From assembly GCA_015063605.1 (NCBI GenBank), contig SVTV01000010.1, forward strand, positions 16,191-80,190: a stretch of 64,000 nucleotides of DNA, written 5' to 3'. The notes under the pieces are model-generated. The model saw nothing but the letters and a program-made list of their open reading frames with translations, searched no databases and had not been told where the DNA came from. This document shows, one piece after another, positions 42,140-52,690 of this stretch (positions within the stretch are counted from its first letter, which is position 1; the number at the start of each line of letters is the position of its first letter). The DNA comes from Oscillospiraceae bacterium (GTDB lineage: Bacteria; Bacillota; Clostridia; Oscillospirales; SIG627). The position numbers and the translations under genes are program-made.

Positions 42140-43540
42140 ATGAGCTTTCACCGAAAACGAAGGAGAGTGATCTGTATCAAGATAGTAATAGTTGGAGAAG
42201 GAAAGATAGGAGCGGCGCTCGCATTACAGCTTTCTCAGGAAAATCATGACGTAACAATTATAGATAACGATCCGGATGTAGTGGAACACGCCGTAGATAC
42301 TCTTGATATTCTCGGTATTGTCGGCAACGGTGCAAGCTACAATGTGCAAGCGGAAGCGGGAGTATCAAAAGCCGATCTTTTCATTGCGGCAACGAGCTCC
42401 GATGAATTGAACATACTTTCCTGCCTTGTGGCAAAGAAGATAGGTGCGTGTCATACCATCGCAAGAGTCAGAAATCCCGATTATTCGAATCAGCTTTCGT
42501 TTTTGAAGCGTGAATTGGGTCTATCCATGATTGTAAACCCCGAATACGAATCTGCTGTGGAAATGTTCCGCATACTGCGTTTCCCTTCCGCAATAAAGCT
42601 GGATGTTTTTGCCAAGGGCAAGGTGGAAATGGCAGAGATTTCCGTACCGCAGAAGAATATTCTTGACGGTTTGCAGATCAAATCACTTCCATCATCATTC
42701 AAGACGAGAGTCCTTATCTGTGCCGTAAGCCGCGGAGAAGAGTTGTTTATTCCCGACGGTAACTTTACACTGAGAAGCGGCGACAAGATACATATAACTG
42801 CATCCCACAATGCCATAACCGATTTTCTCAAGGAGACCGGCATTTACAAGGAAGGTCTGAAGTCGGTAATTATAGTCGGCGGAGGCAAGGTCGGATTTTA
42901 TCTTGCACAGCTTCTTTCCGAAACTAACATAAAGATAAAGATAATAGAATCCGACGAAAAAAAGTGTATAGAATTAAGCGAGGCTCTGCCCAAGTGCACC
43001 ATTGTTTGCGGTGACGGTACGGATCAAACCGTGCTTCGCGAAGAAGGCATTGACGGATGCGACGCACTTATTTCTCTTACGGGAATAGATGAAGAGAATA
43101 TCATTCTTTCGATGTATGCGTCCCGTGCAAACGTAAAAAAGACAATAGCCAAAATAAACAATACGAGCCTTCTGGAAATGTTGGGCGCTATCGGTCTTGA
43201 CAGCGTCATTTCTCCCATTAAGATCACAACTGACAGAATAGTCCGTTACGTCAGAGCAATGCACAATTCCGAAGGAACTACGTTCAATACACTTTACAGG
43301 ATAATCAATGACAAAGCGGAGGCTCTGGAATTCACGGTATCGGAGGACGATTCTCTCCCCTTCTTAAATATTCCGTTGAAGGATCTTCATTTCATAAAAA
43401 ATGTACTGATCGCCTGTATAATCAAAAACGGCAGGATCATCTATCCCGGCGGTGACAATACCATCGAGGACGGAGATACTCTGATAATAGTTGCTCCAAC
43501 CGATAAATATATCAAAGAGCTTAACGATATATTCCAATAA
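42140..43540 (+). CDS. trkA: Potassium uptake regulatory protein TrkA
   Basis: A cytosolic gating subunit of about 455-466 residues with two tandem RCK units: NAD-binding KIVIVGEGKIGAALALQL and VIIVGGGKVGFYLAQLL, each followed by a TrkA_C domain. It controls TrkH in response to NAD(H)/ATP. The given start is the first in-frame ATG, but it has no ribosome site. AAGGAG at 42160-42165 points to a start near 42176, exactly where other TrkA proteins begin (MKIVIVG); the codon there is ATC. GTG at 42167 is too close to the site. trkH follows after 15 bases. Confidence 0.93.
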   Translation: MSFHRKRRRVICIKIVIVGEGKIGAALALQLSQENHDVTIIDNDPDVVEHAVDTLDILGIVGNGASYNVQAEAGVSKADLFIAATSSDELNILSCLVAKKIGACHTIARVRNPDYSNQLSFLKRELGLSMIVNPEYESAVEMFRILRFPSAIKLDVFAKGKVEMAEISVPQKNILDGLQIKSLPSSFKTRVLICAVSRGEELFIPDGNFTLRSGDKIHITASHNAITDFLKETGIYKEGLKSVIIVGGGKVGFYLAQLLSETNIKIKIIESDEKKCIELSEALPKCTIVCGDGTDQTVLREEGIDGCDALISLTGIDEENIILSMYASRANVKKTIAKINNTSLLEMLGAIGLDSVISPIKITTDRIVRYVRAMHNSEGTTFNTLYRIINDKAEALEFTVSEDDSLPFLNIPLKDLHFIKNVLIACIIKNGRIIYPGGDNTIEDGDTLIIVAPTDKYIKELNDIFQ

Positions 43541-43555
43541 CCGGGAGGTAATGAT

Positions 43556-45001
43556 TTGAATCTGAGTAATATATCCAACATCATCGGCAGAGTACTTCTT
43601 GTATGCGCCATTCTGATGCTGCCGTGTGTCATTGTCGCCCTGATATACAAGGAAGACGCTCTTATCTCTTTTCTCATACCGATCTCCTTGATGGTCATCA
43701 CCGGCCTTATGCTTATAAAGATATCAAAGCCCGACAGCAGATTTTTCTTCGCCAAGGACGGTCTTATAGCGGTGGCTCTCTCATGGATAGTGCTGAGTAT
43801 ATTCGGTGCACTTCCCCTTTATATATCGGGGACGACCGCTTCATATGTAGATGCTCTTTTTGAGACCGTATCCGGGTTCACCACAACGGGTGCCACCATA
43901 TACACCAATGTGGAGATACTTCCGAAATCCATACTTTTCTGGAGAAGCTTTACTCATTGGATAGGCGGAATGGGAGTCCTCGTATTCTTGCTTGCGGTTT
44001 TGCCGAAAACGGAAATGAGTATGATGCATATTCTAAAAGCGGAATCACCGGGACCGAAGGTGGGAAAGCTTGTCTCAAAAACACGTTCTTCAGCACGAAT
44101 CCTTTACGGAATATATATGACCATGACGGTTATTCTTATAGTTCTTTTGCTGCTGGGCGGCATGCCTCTTTTCGATTCCGTGGTAAATGCATTTGCTACC
44201 GCAGGTACAGGCGGCTTCGGAATATTGAACACAAGTATTGCAGGGTATAACAGCTTGTACTGTGAGATAGTGATAGGAGTATTCATGCTGCTTTTCGGTA
44301 TAAATTTCAACCTGTTTTATCTTGTCATTATCGGTCAATTCGGAAGAGCTTTGAAAAGCGAGGAGCTTCGCACATATCTTGCCATAATAATTTCAGCAAT
44401 ATTGCTTATTGCATGGGATATTTCAAGTATATACGAAAGCTTCGGTGAATCACTGAGATACAGCTTTTTCCAGGTATCATCGATTATAACTACAACGGGC
44501 TTCGCTACTGCGGATTTTAATCTGTGGCCGTCATTCTCGAAAATCATTCTTCTCTTACTCATGTTTATCGGAAGCTGCGCCGGTTCCACAGGAGGCGGAA
44601 TAAAGATTGCAAGAATAGTGATAATCGCAAAGAACGTAAAAAACACCTTGAAGAAGGTAATTTCACCCCGTGCCGTAACATCTGTATCTCTTGACAGTGA
44701 AATTGTTGATGAAAAAACAGTAAAAACAGTCAGCACCTATCTTTGTGCATATGTATTTATCATATGTGTTTCCACTTTGGCACTGTCTTTGGATAGATAC
44801 AACGGTGTAACTTCATTCAGTGCCGTTATGGCTTGTTTCAATAATATAGGTCCGGGCTTAAATGAAGTTGGACCCGTTGGAAATTTTTCCGGATTTTCTC
44901 CCTTTTCGAAAATAGTACTCATATTTGATATGCTTTTCGGAAGACTTGAAATATTCCCCATGATGACACTTTTCTCATTGTCGGCATGGAAGAAAAACTA
45001 A
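43556..45001 (+). CDS. trkH: Potassium transporter TrkH
   Basis: A 481-residue membrane transporter of the TrkH/KtrB family with four pore repeats whose filter segments are visible: TTTGATIY, ATAGTGGFG, TTTGFATAD and FNNIGPGL. It forms the K+ channel gated by TrkA. The start is TTG at 43556, seven bases after GGGAGG; the nearby ATG at 43551 is out of frame and hits a stop at once. It forms an operon with trkA. Confidence 0.96.
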   Translation: MNLSNISNIIGRVLLVCAILMLPCVIVALIYKEDALISFLIPISLMVITGLMLIKISKPDSRFFFAKDGLIAVALSWIVLSIFGALPLYISGTTASYVDALFETVSGFTTTGATIYTNVEILPKSILFWRSFTHWIGGMGVLVFLLAVLPKTEMSMMHILKAESPGPKVGKLVSKTRSSARILYGIYMTMTVILIVLLLLGGMPLFDSVVNAFATAGTGGFGILNTSIAGYNSLYCEIVIGVFMLLFGINFNLFYLVIIGQFGRALKSEELRTYLAIIISAILLIAWDISSIYESFGESLRYSFFQVSSIITTTGFATADFNLWPSFSKIILLLLMFIGSCAGSTGGGIKIARIVIIAKNVKNTLKKVISPRAVTSVSLDSEIVDEKTVKTVSTYLCAYVFIICVSTLALSLDRYNGVTSFSAVMACFNNIGPGLNEVGPVGNFSGFSPFSKIVLIFDMLFGRLEIFPMMTLFSLSAWKKN

Positions 45002-45042
45002 AATTAAAAAGTAAAAAAACACCTTGAAAGGAATTTCAATAA

Positions 45043-47694
45043 ATGGCTAAACAACTCGATAAGACTTACGATCCCAAAAGCTTTGAAGAAAGAATATATA
45101 AATACTGGAACGATTCCGGATTCTTCAAGCCCGATACCGATTCGGACAAACCCTCTTACACAATAGTTATTCCCCCACCCAATATAACGGGTCAGCTCCA
45201 TATGGGTCACGCTCTCGATAACACCCTTCAGGATATCCTTATAAGATATAAGAGAATGAGCGGCTTCAAAACACTCTGGCTCCCCGGAACAGACCATGCG
45301 TCCATCGCAACGGAAGCAAAGATAGTAGAAGCAATGAGAAAAGAAGGCCTTTCCAAGGAAGATCTCGGCAGAGACGGATTCCTTAAGAGAGCTTGGGATT
45401 GGAAGGAAAAGTACGGCGGAACCATCATTTCCCAGCTTAAGAAGCTCGGTTCCTCCTGCGACTGGTCCCGTGAACGCTTCACCCTCGATGAAGGATGCAG
45501 CAAGGCAGTCAAGGAAGTATTCATCCGTCTTTACAACAAGGGTCTTATATACCGCGGCGAAAGAATAATCAACTGGTGCCCCCATTGCCTTACATCCATA
45601 TCCGATGCAGAGGTCGAATATGAGGATCAGGCAGGCTTCTTCTGGCATCTCCGTTACCCCTTGAAGGATGGCAGCGGATATATCGAGCTTGCTACAACGC
45701 GTCCCGAAACTCTTCTCGGAGATACGGCGGTTGCGGTAAATCCCAACGATGAAAGATATACGGATCTTATAGGCAAGACTCTTATCCTCCCCTTGGTAGG
45801 AAGAGAGATACCCATCGTAGCTGACGAATACGTTGAATCCGATTTCGGAACGGGTGCAGTTAAGATCACTCCCGCTCACGACCCCAACGACTTTGAAGTA
45901 GGACGCCGCCACGATCTTCCCATTATAAACGTTATGACTCCCGATGCAAAGATAACGGAGGATTATCCCAAGTATGCGGGCATGGACAGATACGAAGCAC
46001 GCAAGGCTATTGTTGCCGATCTTGAGGAGGGCGGATTCCTTATCAAGACAGAGCCTCACGCTCACAATGTAGGTACATGCTACCGCTGCGGAACGACCGT
46101 TGAGCCCAGAGTTTCCATGCAGTGGTTCGTTAAGATGGAGCCCCTTGCAAAGCCCGCTATAGAGGCTGTAAGAAGCGGCGATATCAAATTCATTCCCGAA
46201 AGATTCGATAAAAACTATTTTCATTGGATGGAAAACATCCGTGACTGGTGTATCTCCCGTCAGCTCTGGTGGGGACACCGCATTCCCGCATTCTTCTGCG
46301 ACGATTGTGAAGAAATGGTAGTAACGGCAGACGAAAAGGCAATATGCCCCAAGTGCGGCAAGGAAATGCGTCAGGATCCCGATACTCTCGATACATGGTT
46401 CTCCTCCGCTCTCTGGCCCTTCTCCACTCTCGGTTGGCCCGAAATGACGGAAGATCTCAAGACCTTCTATCCCACCGATACTCTCGTTACCGGTTACGAT
46501 ATCATCACCTTCTGGGTATCGAGAATGATATTCTCAGGTCTTGAATATATGGGAGAAAAGCCCTTCTCCAACATTCTCATCCACGGACTCGTAAGAGATG
46601 CTCAGGGTAGAAAGATGTCCAAATCTCTCGGAAACGGTATTGATCCCCTTCTCATCATCGACAAATACGGTGCCGATGCATTGAGATTTGCTCTTGCAAC
46701 GGGTAACTCCCCCGGAAACGATATGCGTTTCTCCGATGAAAAGATCGAAGCTGCAAGAAACTTCTGCAACAAGCTTTGGAATGCATCGAGATTCGTTCTT
46801 ATGAACCTCGAAATAGAAGATATCGAAGCTCCTCACGGTCTCGCTCTCGAAGCAGAGGACAAGTGGGTGCTTTCCGCATACAACAAGCTCATAAACGAAG
46901 TAAGCGATAACCTTGACAAGTTTGAATTGGGTATTGCTCTTCAGAAGCTTTACGATTTCACATGGGATATATTCTGCGACTGGTATATCGAGCTTGTCAA
47001 GCCCCGTCTCTTCAAGTCTCAGGACGGTGTTGAATCGGAAGAAAAGCTTGCAAGCAGAGTTACAGCACAGCATACACTTGCATTCGTTCTCTCCGGAATA
47101 TGCAAGATGCTTCATCCTTTCATTCCCTTCATCACGGAAGAAATCTATTCCGCACTTCCCACAGGTGACGAAAGCGTCATGATCTCCGCATGGCCCGTAA
47201 GCCTTGAAGGAGAGCTTTATGTAAAGGAATCCGAAAGCATCAACAAGATAATCGAGATCATCGTTGCAATAAGAAACAGACGTGCCGAGATGAACGTTCC
47301 CCACTCCAAGAAGACGAGCGTTCATATAAAGACCTCTGAGCCCGATACATTCGCTTCCTCCGAAGCGTTCTTCATGCGTCTTGCTGGAGCATCCGGAATA
47401 GTTATATCCTCGGAAGAACCCGAAAATGCATCTGCTTGTGTAGCTGTAGCTACAGATTCAGCGGTTGCTTATCTGCCTCTTGCAGAAATAGTTGACGTTG
47501 AAAAGGAAAAGGAACGTCTTGCAAAGGAACGTACAAAGCTTCTCGGCGAGATTGAAAGAATAGAAAAGAAGCTTTCCAACGAAGAGTTCATCAAGAAAGC
47601 TCCCGAAAAGGTCATCAATGCCGAAAAGGAAAAGCTTTCGGGATACAAGAATGCTTTGGCAAACGTTGAAAACGCTGAGGCTTCCCTGAAATAA
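45043..47694 (+). CDS. valS: Valyl-tRNA synthetase
   Basis: An 883-residue class I synthetase. HIGH is present as [17 protein letters not shown], the editing domain follows with [22 protein letters not shown] lies in [15 protein letters not shown], and a C-terminal coiled-coil arm ([20 protein letters not shown]) binds tRNA. Length is normal. There is no room for a T-box between trkH and valS (41 bases), so valine sensing by that route is unlikely here. Codon use is strongly C-ending (TCC, CTC), as expected for a highly expressed gene. Confidence 0.98.
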   Translation: MAKQLDKTYDPKSFEERIYKYWNDSGFFKPDTDSDKPSYTIVIPPPNITGQLHMGHALDNTLQDILIRYKRMSGFKTLWLPGTDHASIATEAKIVEAMRKEGLSKEDLGRDGFLKRAWDWKEKYGGTIISQLKKLGSSCDWSRERFTLDEGCSKAVKEVFIRLYNKGLIYRGERIINWCPHCLTSISDAEVEYEDQAGFFWHLRYPLKDGSGYIELATTRPETLLGDTAVAVNPNDERYTDLIGKTLILPLVGREIPIVADEYVESDFGTGAVKITPAHDPNDFEVGRRHDLPIINVMTPDAKITEDYPKYAGMDRYEARKAIVADLEEGGFLIKTEPHAHNVGTCYRCGTTVEPRVSMQWFVKMEPLAKPAIEAVRSGDIKFIPERFDKNYFHWMENIRDWCISRQLWWGHRIPAFFCDDCEEMVVTADEKAICPKCGKEMRQDPDTLDTWFSSALWPFSTLGWPEMTEDLKTFYPTDTLVTGYDIITFWVSRMIFSGLEYMGEKPFSNILIHGLVRDAQGRKMSKSLGNGIDPLLIIDKYGADALRFALATGNSPGNDMRFSDEKIEAARNFCNKLWNASRFVLMNLEIEDIEAPHGLALEAEDKWVLSAYNKLINEVSDNLDKFELGIALQKLYDFTWDIFCDWYIELVKPRLFKSQDGVESEEKLASRVTAQHTLAFVLSGICKMLHPFIPFITEEIYSALPTGDESVMISAWPVSLEGELYVKESESINKIIEIIVAIRNRRAEMNVPHSKKTSVHIKTSEPDTFASSEAFFMRLAGASGIVISSEEPENASACVAVATDSAVAYLPLAEIVDVEKEKERLAKERTKLLGEIERIEKKLSNEEFIKKAPEKVINAEKEKLSGYKNALANVENAEASLK

Positions 47695-47700
47695 TAGGGT

Positions 47701-48543
47701 ATGGAACGATCCGATATTACTTCAAATCATAAAAGCTCATTTGAGAGAAAGCTGATATTGGACACATCAAAAAAGGCTGCACAGCTTATATTGCAGAACG
47801 GCGGAGAAACGTACCGGGCAGAGGACACCTGCCGCCGTATCTGCATGAGCTGCGGTGCAGTTAAGGTGGATGTATTGTCCGTAACCACGGGAATCGTGCT
47901 TTCCGTTGAATTTGACGATCCCGATTCCGATGTAAATCACTTTCACACCACCGTCGCCCGAGTCCCTTTCAGGATCACAGATCTCAAAGCCATTGAAAAG
48001 ACAAACGAAATATCACGTGAGCTGTCTGCCGGAACCATAAGCGTGGAAAAAGCAAACAAGGAATTTGACATCATGCTTAAAGAGCTGGAAGAGCCTCCGA
48101 AGCCTTCATTCACAAAGAAATGCTGTTCTGCTCTCGGTCCGGGATTTGCTTCGGCATTTTTCTCCCTGGTATTCGGCGGAGGTGTGCACGAATTTTTCGT
48201 ATCCTTTATTGCCGCATGGCTTACCTCGTACCTTTCTCACATGTGGGGCGAGCATCTGAGACTTTATACATTTATAAATACTTTTCTCTCCAGCATAATA
48301 AGCGCATGTCTGTGTATGCTCTTTACCGCTGTTTATCCCGCATTGGGCTATAATTTCGTCATTATCGGCGTTATCATGCCTCTTGTACCGGGAATCGCCA
48401 TAACGAATGCGGTGAGAGATACGATGAACGGAGATCTCGTTTCGGGATCTGTACGTCTCATTGAGGCATTGCTCATTGCCATCGCCATTGCTGCCGGATT
48501 CGGTTTTATTATGGGATTCGCAATGCAATTCGGAATAATATGA
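47701..48543 (+). CDS. ThrE-type threonine/serine exporter, N-terminal half
   Basis: A 280-residue protein of the DUF1212/YjjP part of the ThrE family. A soluble N-terminal region (LILDTSKKAAQLILQNGGETYRAEDTCRRIC) precedes about five transmembrane helices, the last ones carrying the family motif NAVRDTMNGDLVSGSVRLIEAL. It works with the small subunit encoded next to it. Only six bases separate it from valS. Confidence 0.88.
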   Translation: MERSDITSNHKSSFERKLILDTSKKAAQLILQNGGETYRAEDTCRRICMSCGAVKVDVLSVTTGIVLSVEFDDPDSDVNHFHTTVARVPFRITDLKAIEKTNEISRELSAGTISVEKANKEFDIMLKELEEPPKPSFTKKCCSALGPGFASAFFSLVFGGGVHEFFVSFIAAWLTSYLSHMWGEHLRLYTFINTFLSSIISACLCMLFTAVYPALGYNFVIIGVIMPLVPGIAITNAVRDTMNGDLVSGSVRLIEALLIAIAIAAGFGFIMGFAMQFGII

Positions 48544-48564
48544 GAAAGGAGACAACAGTACATT

Positions 48565-49023
48565 ATGGATCCGCTCTCTCTTATTTTTGATTATGTTGTA
48601 TGCTTTTTCGCATGCTTCGCATTTGCATTTATTCTCAATGCACCTGGCAAAGCCCGTATACCCGCATCCCATTTCGGCGCTATCGGGTATATTATCTATC
48701 TTATCTGTCTTGAATATATAAATATGCCTACGGGATTTTTCCTCGGAACGCTGTTTATGTCGATAGCATCCGAGGTATCGGCAAGGGTACTTAAAATGCC
48801 CGCGACGGCACTGGCAACACCTGCGATAGTATCGCTCGTTCCCGGCGGCGGTATATACTATTCAATGATGCATTTTGTAAGGCACGAAACGGCAGAGGGT
48901 ATTGCAAAGACGGTAGAAACACTTATAAATGCAGGCGCTATGGCTATGGCTCTCGCATGTACAAGCGTCGCATTCAAGATATTCAAGTATTATTACAAAA
49001 AATCAAAAAAAATCGAACAGTAA
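48565..49023 (+). CDS. ThrE/YjjB-type exporter, C-terminal half (DUF3815)
   Basis: A 152-residue membrane protein of about four helices with FGAIGYIIYLICLEY, FLGTLFMSIASEVSARVLKMPATAL and PGGGIYYSMMHFV, typical of the DUF3815/YjjB half of split ThrE exporters. It follows its partner after 21 bases. Together they are predicted to export threonine, serine or, as with YjjPB, succinate. Confidence 0.88.
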   Translation: MDPLSLIFDYVVCFFACFAFAFILNAPGKARIPASHFGAIGYIIYLICLEYINMPTGFFLGTLFMSIASEVSARVLKMPATALATPAIVSLVPGGGIYYSMMHFVRHETAEGIAKTVETLINAGAMAMALACTSVAFKIFKYYYKKSKKIEQ

Positions 49024-49091
49024 CCTTTATCCCATGTTATCCCTTTGTTTTGTAGAAGGAATAGAATCGTACGAAAGGAAAGGTCATAATT

Positions 49092-51461
49092 ATGAAATTT
49101 TCAAAGATATTCGCAGCCGCCACGAGAGAATACAACGATTTTGAAAAATTCGTTCCCGCTCCCTATATGCGCAAAAATTTTGATTGTATAGGAAAAGCTG
49201 TCTCGAAAGCAGAAATAACAGTCTGCTCTTCGGGCTTTTACCGTGTATTTATCAACGGAAAAGAATTTACAAAGGGTGCTCTTGCACCTTATATAACAAA
49301 CCCCGACAGCATTTTGTTTTACGATAATTACGATCTTACGGAAGATATATCCGAAGGCAAAAATGTCGTTTCCTTTATACTCGGAAATGGCATGATGAAT
49401 GCTCCCGGCGGAAGCGTATGGGAATTTGAGAAAGCTCCTTGGAGAGGTGCTCCCGCTGTAGCCTTCAGCCTTGAGATCACATATTCCGACGGAACAACCT
49501 CAGAGATAAATGCAGACAGCGATATTAAAGTACATCCCTCCCCCATTCACATGGACGATCTCAGAATGGGTGAGTTTTACGATGCCCGTGCCGAAATAGA
49601 CGGCTGGAACCTTCCCGGGTTCTGTGACGATGATTGGGATAACGCCATCCTTGTTACTCCTCCGAGAGGTGAAATGCGTCTGACACAGGCAGAACCCATA
49701 AAGACCTACAGGGTAGTTGAGCCCGTATCAATAAGAAAAGGTAAGCTTAACATCGACTTTACAGCCCGTGACAGAACTGCTCCCAAGGTAATAGTTCCCG
49801 AGGACGAGCTTCCCTCCGAAGGCTGGATATACGATTTCGGAATCAACTCCGCAGGTATCCCCAAGCTTCGCATAAAGGGTGAAGCAGGACAGAAGGTAGT
49901 TTTGCAGATGTGCGAGCATATGGAAAAGGACGGTTCGCTCTGCCTTTATAACATTTCCTTCCAGCCTTACGGTCTTTATCAGAGAATGGTCTATATTCTC
50001 AAGGGCGGTGAAGAGGAGATCCACCTTCCCTCGTTTACATATTACGGCTTCAGATACTGCTTCGTTTCAGGAATTACCGAAGAGCAGGCAACGCCTTCCC
50101 TTTTGGAATACCATCTTATGAGCTCAAACGTTTCAAGGATATCCGACTTTTCATGCTCCGACGAAACGGCAAACAAGCTCTTTGAGATGACTCTCAATTC
50201 AGACCTTTCCAACTTCTATTATTTCCTTACCGACTGTCCTCACAGAGAGAAAAACGGTTGGACGGGAGATGCTGCTTTGTCTTCCGAGCAGGTTCTCATG
50301 CATTTCACAGCGGATAACAGCTTCTGCGATTGGATAAGACTTGTCGGCAAGGCAATGAGAGATGACGGAGCTTTACCCGGAATAGTTCCCACGGGAACAT
50401 GGGGATTCTCATGGGGCAACGGCCCCGCATGGGATGCGGCGCTTACATATCTTCCCTATTACATGATAAAATACAGAAACGATACATCCTGCGCAAAGGC
50501 GGCGTCTGCGTATATCATGCGTTACCTCAACTATCTGTGGTCAAAACGCAAGCCCAACGGTCTTCTTGAATTCGGTCTGGGAGATTGGTGTCCCTCAGGT
50601 CATATCAACGGATTTATGCCTTCTCCTCTCGTATTTACGGACTCCGTTATTTCAATGGATATTGCCGATAAAGCCGCTTGTATATTCGATAAGCTTGGTA
50701 TGGCGCCTCAGAAGGCATTTGCTCTTGAATTGGCAAGCTCCATCAGAGCTTCCATACGTAAACATCTTATTGACTTCGGTACGATGAGTGCTGCCGGAAA
50801 CTGCCAGACCTCTCAGGCTATGGCTATCTTCTACGACGTATTTGAGCCCGGTGAAAAGCCCGCCGCATTTGCGCGCCTCAAGGAATACATTGCTCAAAAG
50901 GATGACCATATGGCTGTCGGTATTCTCGGTGCAAGAGTAATATTCAGAGTCCTCGGTGATTTCGGCGAAGCGGATCTTGCTTACAAGATGATAACACGCC
51001 CCGATTTCCCCTCCTACGGCAATTGGATAAAGCGAGGTGCCACATCCCTTTGGGAAGATTTCCGACGTGAATTCACAAACGAGGAGAAGGGCGAGACCTC
51101 CAAGAATCACCACTTCTTCGGTGATATATCCGCTTGGTTCATTTCCTATATTTGCGGTATCAGAGTAAATCCCAACATGGATACAACTGATAATGTGGAC
51201 ATCATGCCCTGCTTCATTGAAAGCATCGACAATGCTCACGGCGAGCATGTGCTCCCGAGAGGAAAGCTTTCCGTTTCGTGGGAACGTCAGGGCGAAAAGA
51301 TCGTAATGACAGTTGTAAAGCCCGGAAACGTTTACGGTTACATCCGTCTTCCCGTCGGTTACAAGTTTGACGATACCACCGCTTTCAGATCTTTGGCATC
51401 GGGCACATATACGATAGTTAAATATGACTGCCATCTTCCCTATGAAGATCTTTCGGAATAA
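49092..51461 (+). CDS. Alpha-L-rhamnosidase-like enzyme, glycoside hydrolase family 78
   Basis: A 789-residue protein with N-terminal beta-sandwich domains (ITVCSSGFYRVFINGKEFTK, DDWDNAILV), a middle domain, and an (alpha/alpha)6 barrel. The GH78 catalytic acid region reads DCPHREKNGWTGDAAL and the region of the base reads RGATSLWEDF. No signal peptide, so it should act inside the cell on imported rhamnosyl-oligosaccharides or glycosides. It is followed by an inverted repeat and then the epimerase/aldolase pair. Confidence 0.9.
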   Translation: MKFSKIFAAATREYNDFEKFVPAPYMRKNFDCIGKAVSKAEITVCSSGFYRVFINGKEFTKGALAPYITNPDSILFYDNYDLTEDISEGKNVVSFILGNGMMNAPGGSVWEFEKAPWRGAPAVAFSLEITYSDGTTSEINADSDIKVHPSPIHMDDLRMGEFYDARAEIDGWNLPGFCDDDWDNAILVTPPRGEMRLTQAEPIKTYRVVEPVSIRKGKLNIDFTARDRTAPKVIVPEDELPSEGWIYDFGINSAGIPKLRIKGEAGQKVVLQMCEHMEKDGSLCLYNISFQPYGLYQRMVYILKGGEEEIHLPSFTYYGFRYCFVSGITEEQATPSLLEYHLMSSNVSRISDFSCSDETANKLFEMTLNSDLSNFYYFLTDCPHREKNGWTGDAALSSEQVLMHFTADNSFCDWIRLVGKAMRDDGALPGIVPTGTWGFSWGNGPAWDAALTYLPYYMIKYRNDTSCAKAASAYIMRYLNYLWSKRKPNGLLEFGLGDWCPSGHINGFMPSPLVFTDSVISMDIADKAACIFDKLGMAPQKAFALELASSIRASIRKHLIDFGTMSAAGNCQTSQAMAIFYDVFEPGEKPAAFARLKEYIAQKDDHMAVGILGARVIFRVLGDFGEADLAYKMITRPDFPSYGNWIKRGATSLWEDFRREFTNEEKGETSKNHHFFGDISAWFISYICGIRVNPNMDTTDNVDIMPCFIESIDNAHGEHVLPRGKLSVSWERQGEKIVMTVVKPGNVYGYIRLPVGYKFDDTTAFRSLASGTYTIVKYDCHLPYEDLSE

Positions 51462-51523
51462 GTGTTCCTTTGCCGGTAATCAGCTCTCACATACGCTCGG
51501 ATTACTGAAAATATATGGAAAAT

Positions 51524-51549
51524 GTATCATTTAATTTAAGAAATGATAC
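51524..51549. promoter_or_regulatory. Inverted repeat before the epimerase gene
   Basis: GTATCATTT (51524-51532) and AAATGATAC (51541-51549) are exact nine-base arms with an eight-base AT-rich centre. It lies about 20 bases upstream of the -35 box of the epimerase promoter, a good place for an activator or repressor; a weak terminator for the GH78 gene is the alternative. Confidence 0.5.
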
Positions 51550-51569
51550 TGCTTTTTACAATTTTATCA

Positions 51570-51598
51570 TTGACTTTATTGCGGTGATAATATATAAT
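51570..51598 (+). promoter_or_regulatory. Promoter of the epimerase/aldolase pair
   Basis: TTGACT (51570-51575) and exact TATAAT (51593-51598) with 17 bases between them, about 70 bases before the ATG. Confidence 0.7.
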
Positions 51599-51669
51599 TA
51601 TAGTGATGAAGTTTATATCGGTGCAAAAGCCTAACCGCTTATGCCGAATCGAAACGAAAGGATTAAATT

Positions 51670-52686
51670 ATGTGGACTGAAAAGAAACTTGATGAGCTGT
51701 TGACAACTCCGTCTCAGGGACTCATCGAAGATATCAAGAAGATCAAAGGAGATATAATAATTCTCGGCGCAGGCGGAAAAATGGGTCCGTCCCTTGCGAT
51801 CCTCGCTAAAAACGCTATCGCAGCCGCAGGAATAGAAAAGCGCGTTATCGCTGTTTCCCGTTTCTCCGATCCCATCGCAGTTAAGCTCCTTCACGACAAC
51901 GGTGTTGAGACCATTTCCGCAGACCTTCTCCAAAAGGGTGCATTGGACAAGCTTCCCGACGTTGAAAACGTTATTTTCATGGCGGGAAGAAAGTTCGGTA
52001 CAGGTGCGGATGCTTGCCGTACATGGGCTATGAACGCATGGCTTCCCTCCATTACAGCCGAAAGATACAAGAACTCCAATATAGTTGCTTTCTCCTCCGG
52101 AAACCTCTATCCCATAGTTGACCTCTCCACAGGCGGAGCGACCGAAAAGACAGCTCCCGGTCCTATAGGCGAATATCCCATGAGCGTTCTTGCAAGAGAA
52201 AGAGTATTCGAATATGCGGCTGTTGAATACGGTACACCCGTACTTCTTTACAGACTTAACTATGCTGTAGACCTCCGTTACGGTGTTCTCTTCGACATAG
52301 CAAACAAGGTTCTCCGTGAAGAACCCGTTTCCCTCTCTGCTACATGCTTTAACTGCATCTGGCAGGGCGATGCAAATGAGATCGCTATCCGTTCTCTCCT
52401 TTGCGCTGAAGCTCCCGCAGCTATCCTTAATGTTACGGGTCCCGAAACGCTTTCCGTACGTACCACAGCTTTGCAGTTCGGTGAAATATTCGGCAAGAAG
52501 GTCACCTTCGTAGGAGAAGAAAGTACAAGCGCATACATATCCAACTCTCAGAAGTGCTGTGAGCTTTTCGGATATCCCACAGTAAGCGCAAAGAAACTTA
52601 TCGAATGGCAGGCGGAATATATCCTCTCCGGAGAAAGAACGCTTGATAAGCCTACACATTTTGAAGAAAGAAAGGGTTCATATTAA
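51670..52686 (+). CDS. NAD-dependent epimerase/dehydratase family protein
   Basis: A 338-residue Rossmann enzyme with the nucleotide loop ILGAGGKMGPSLAILA, a strand ending VIFMAGRKFG, and later FSSGNLYP and the EYPMSVLARERVFEY region, where the Tyr-x3-Lys motif of the family is not clearly preserved (YPMSVLARE). It is thus an atypical extended SDR, perhaps a sugar oxidoreductase. It is paired with a dihydrodipicolinate-synthase-family aldolase, four bases downstream, so both probably act on the same sugar or sugar acid. Confidence 0.82.
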   Translation: MWTEKKLDELLTTPSQGLIEDIKKIKGDIIILGAGGKMGPSLAILAKNAIAAAGIEKRVIAVSRFSDPIAVKLLHDNGVETISADLLQKGALDKLPDVENVIFMAGRKFGTGADACRTWAMNAWLPSITAERYKNSNIVAFSSGNLYPIVDLSTGGATEKTAPGPIGEYPMSVLARERVFEYAAVEYGTPVLLYRLNYAVDLRYGVLFDIANKVLREEPVSLSATCFNCIWQGDANEIAIRSLLCAEAPAAILNVTGPETLSVRTTALQFGEIFGKKVTFVGEESTSAYISNSQKCCELFGYPTVSAKKLIEWQAEYILSGERTLDKPTHFEERKGSY

Positions 52687-52690
52687 TATC

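Noticed and set aside
45004..46278. Long frame antisense to valS, and similar ones at 12132-13286, 40084-40857 and 50652-51434
   Set aside because: They mirror codon bias of the well-supported sense genes, lack ribosome sites and have cysteine- and histidine-rich, non-protein-like composition.
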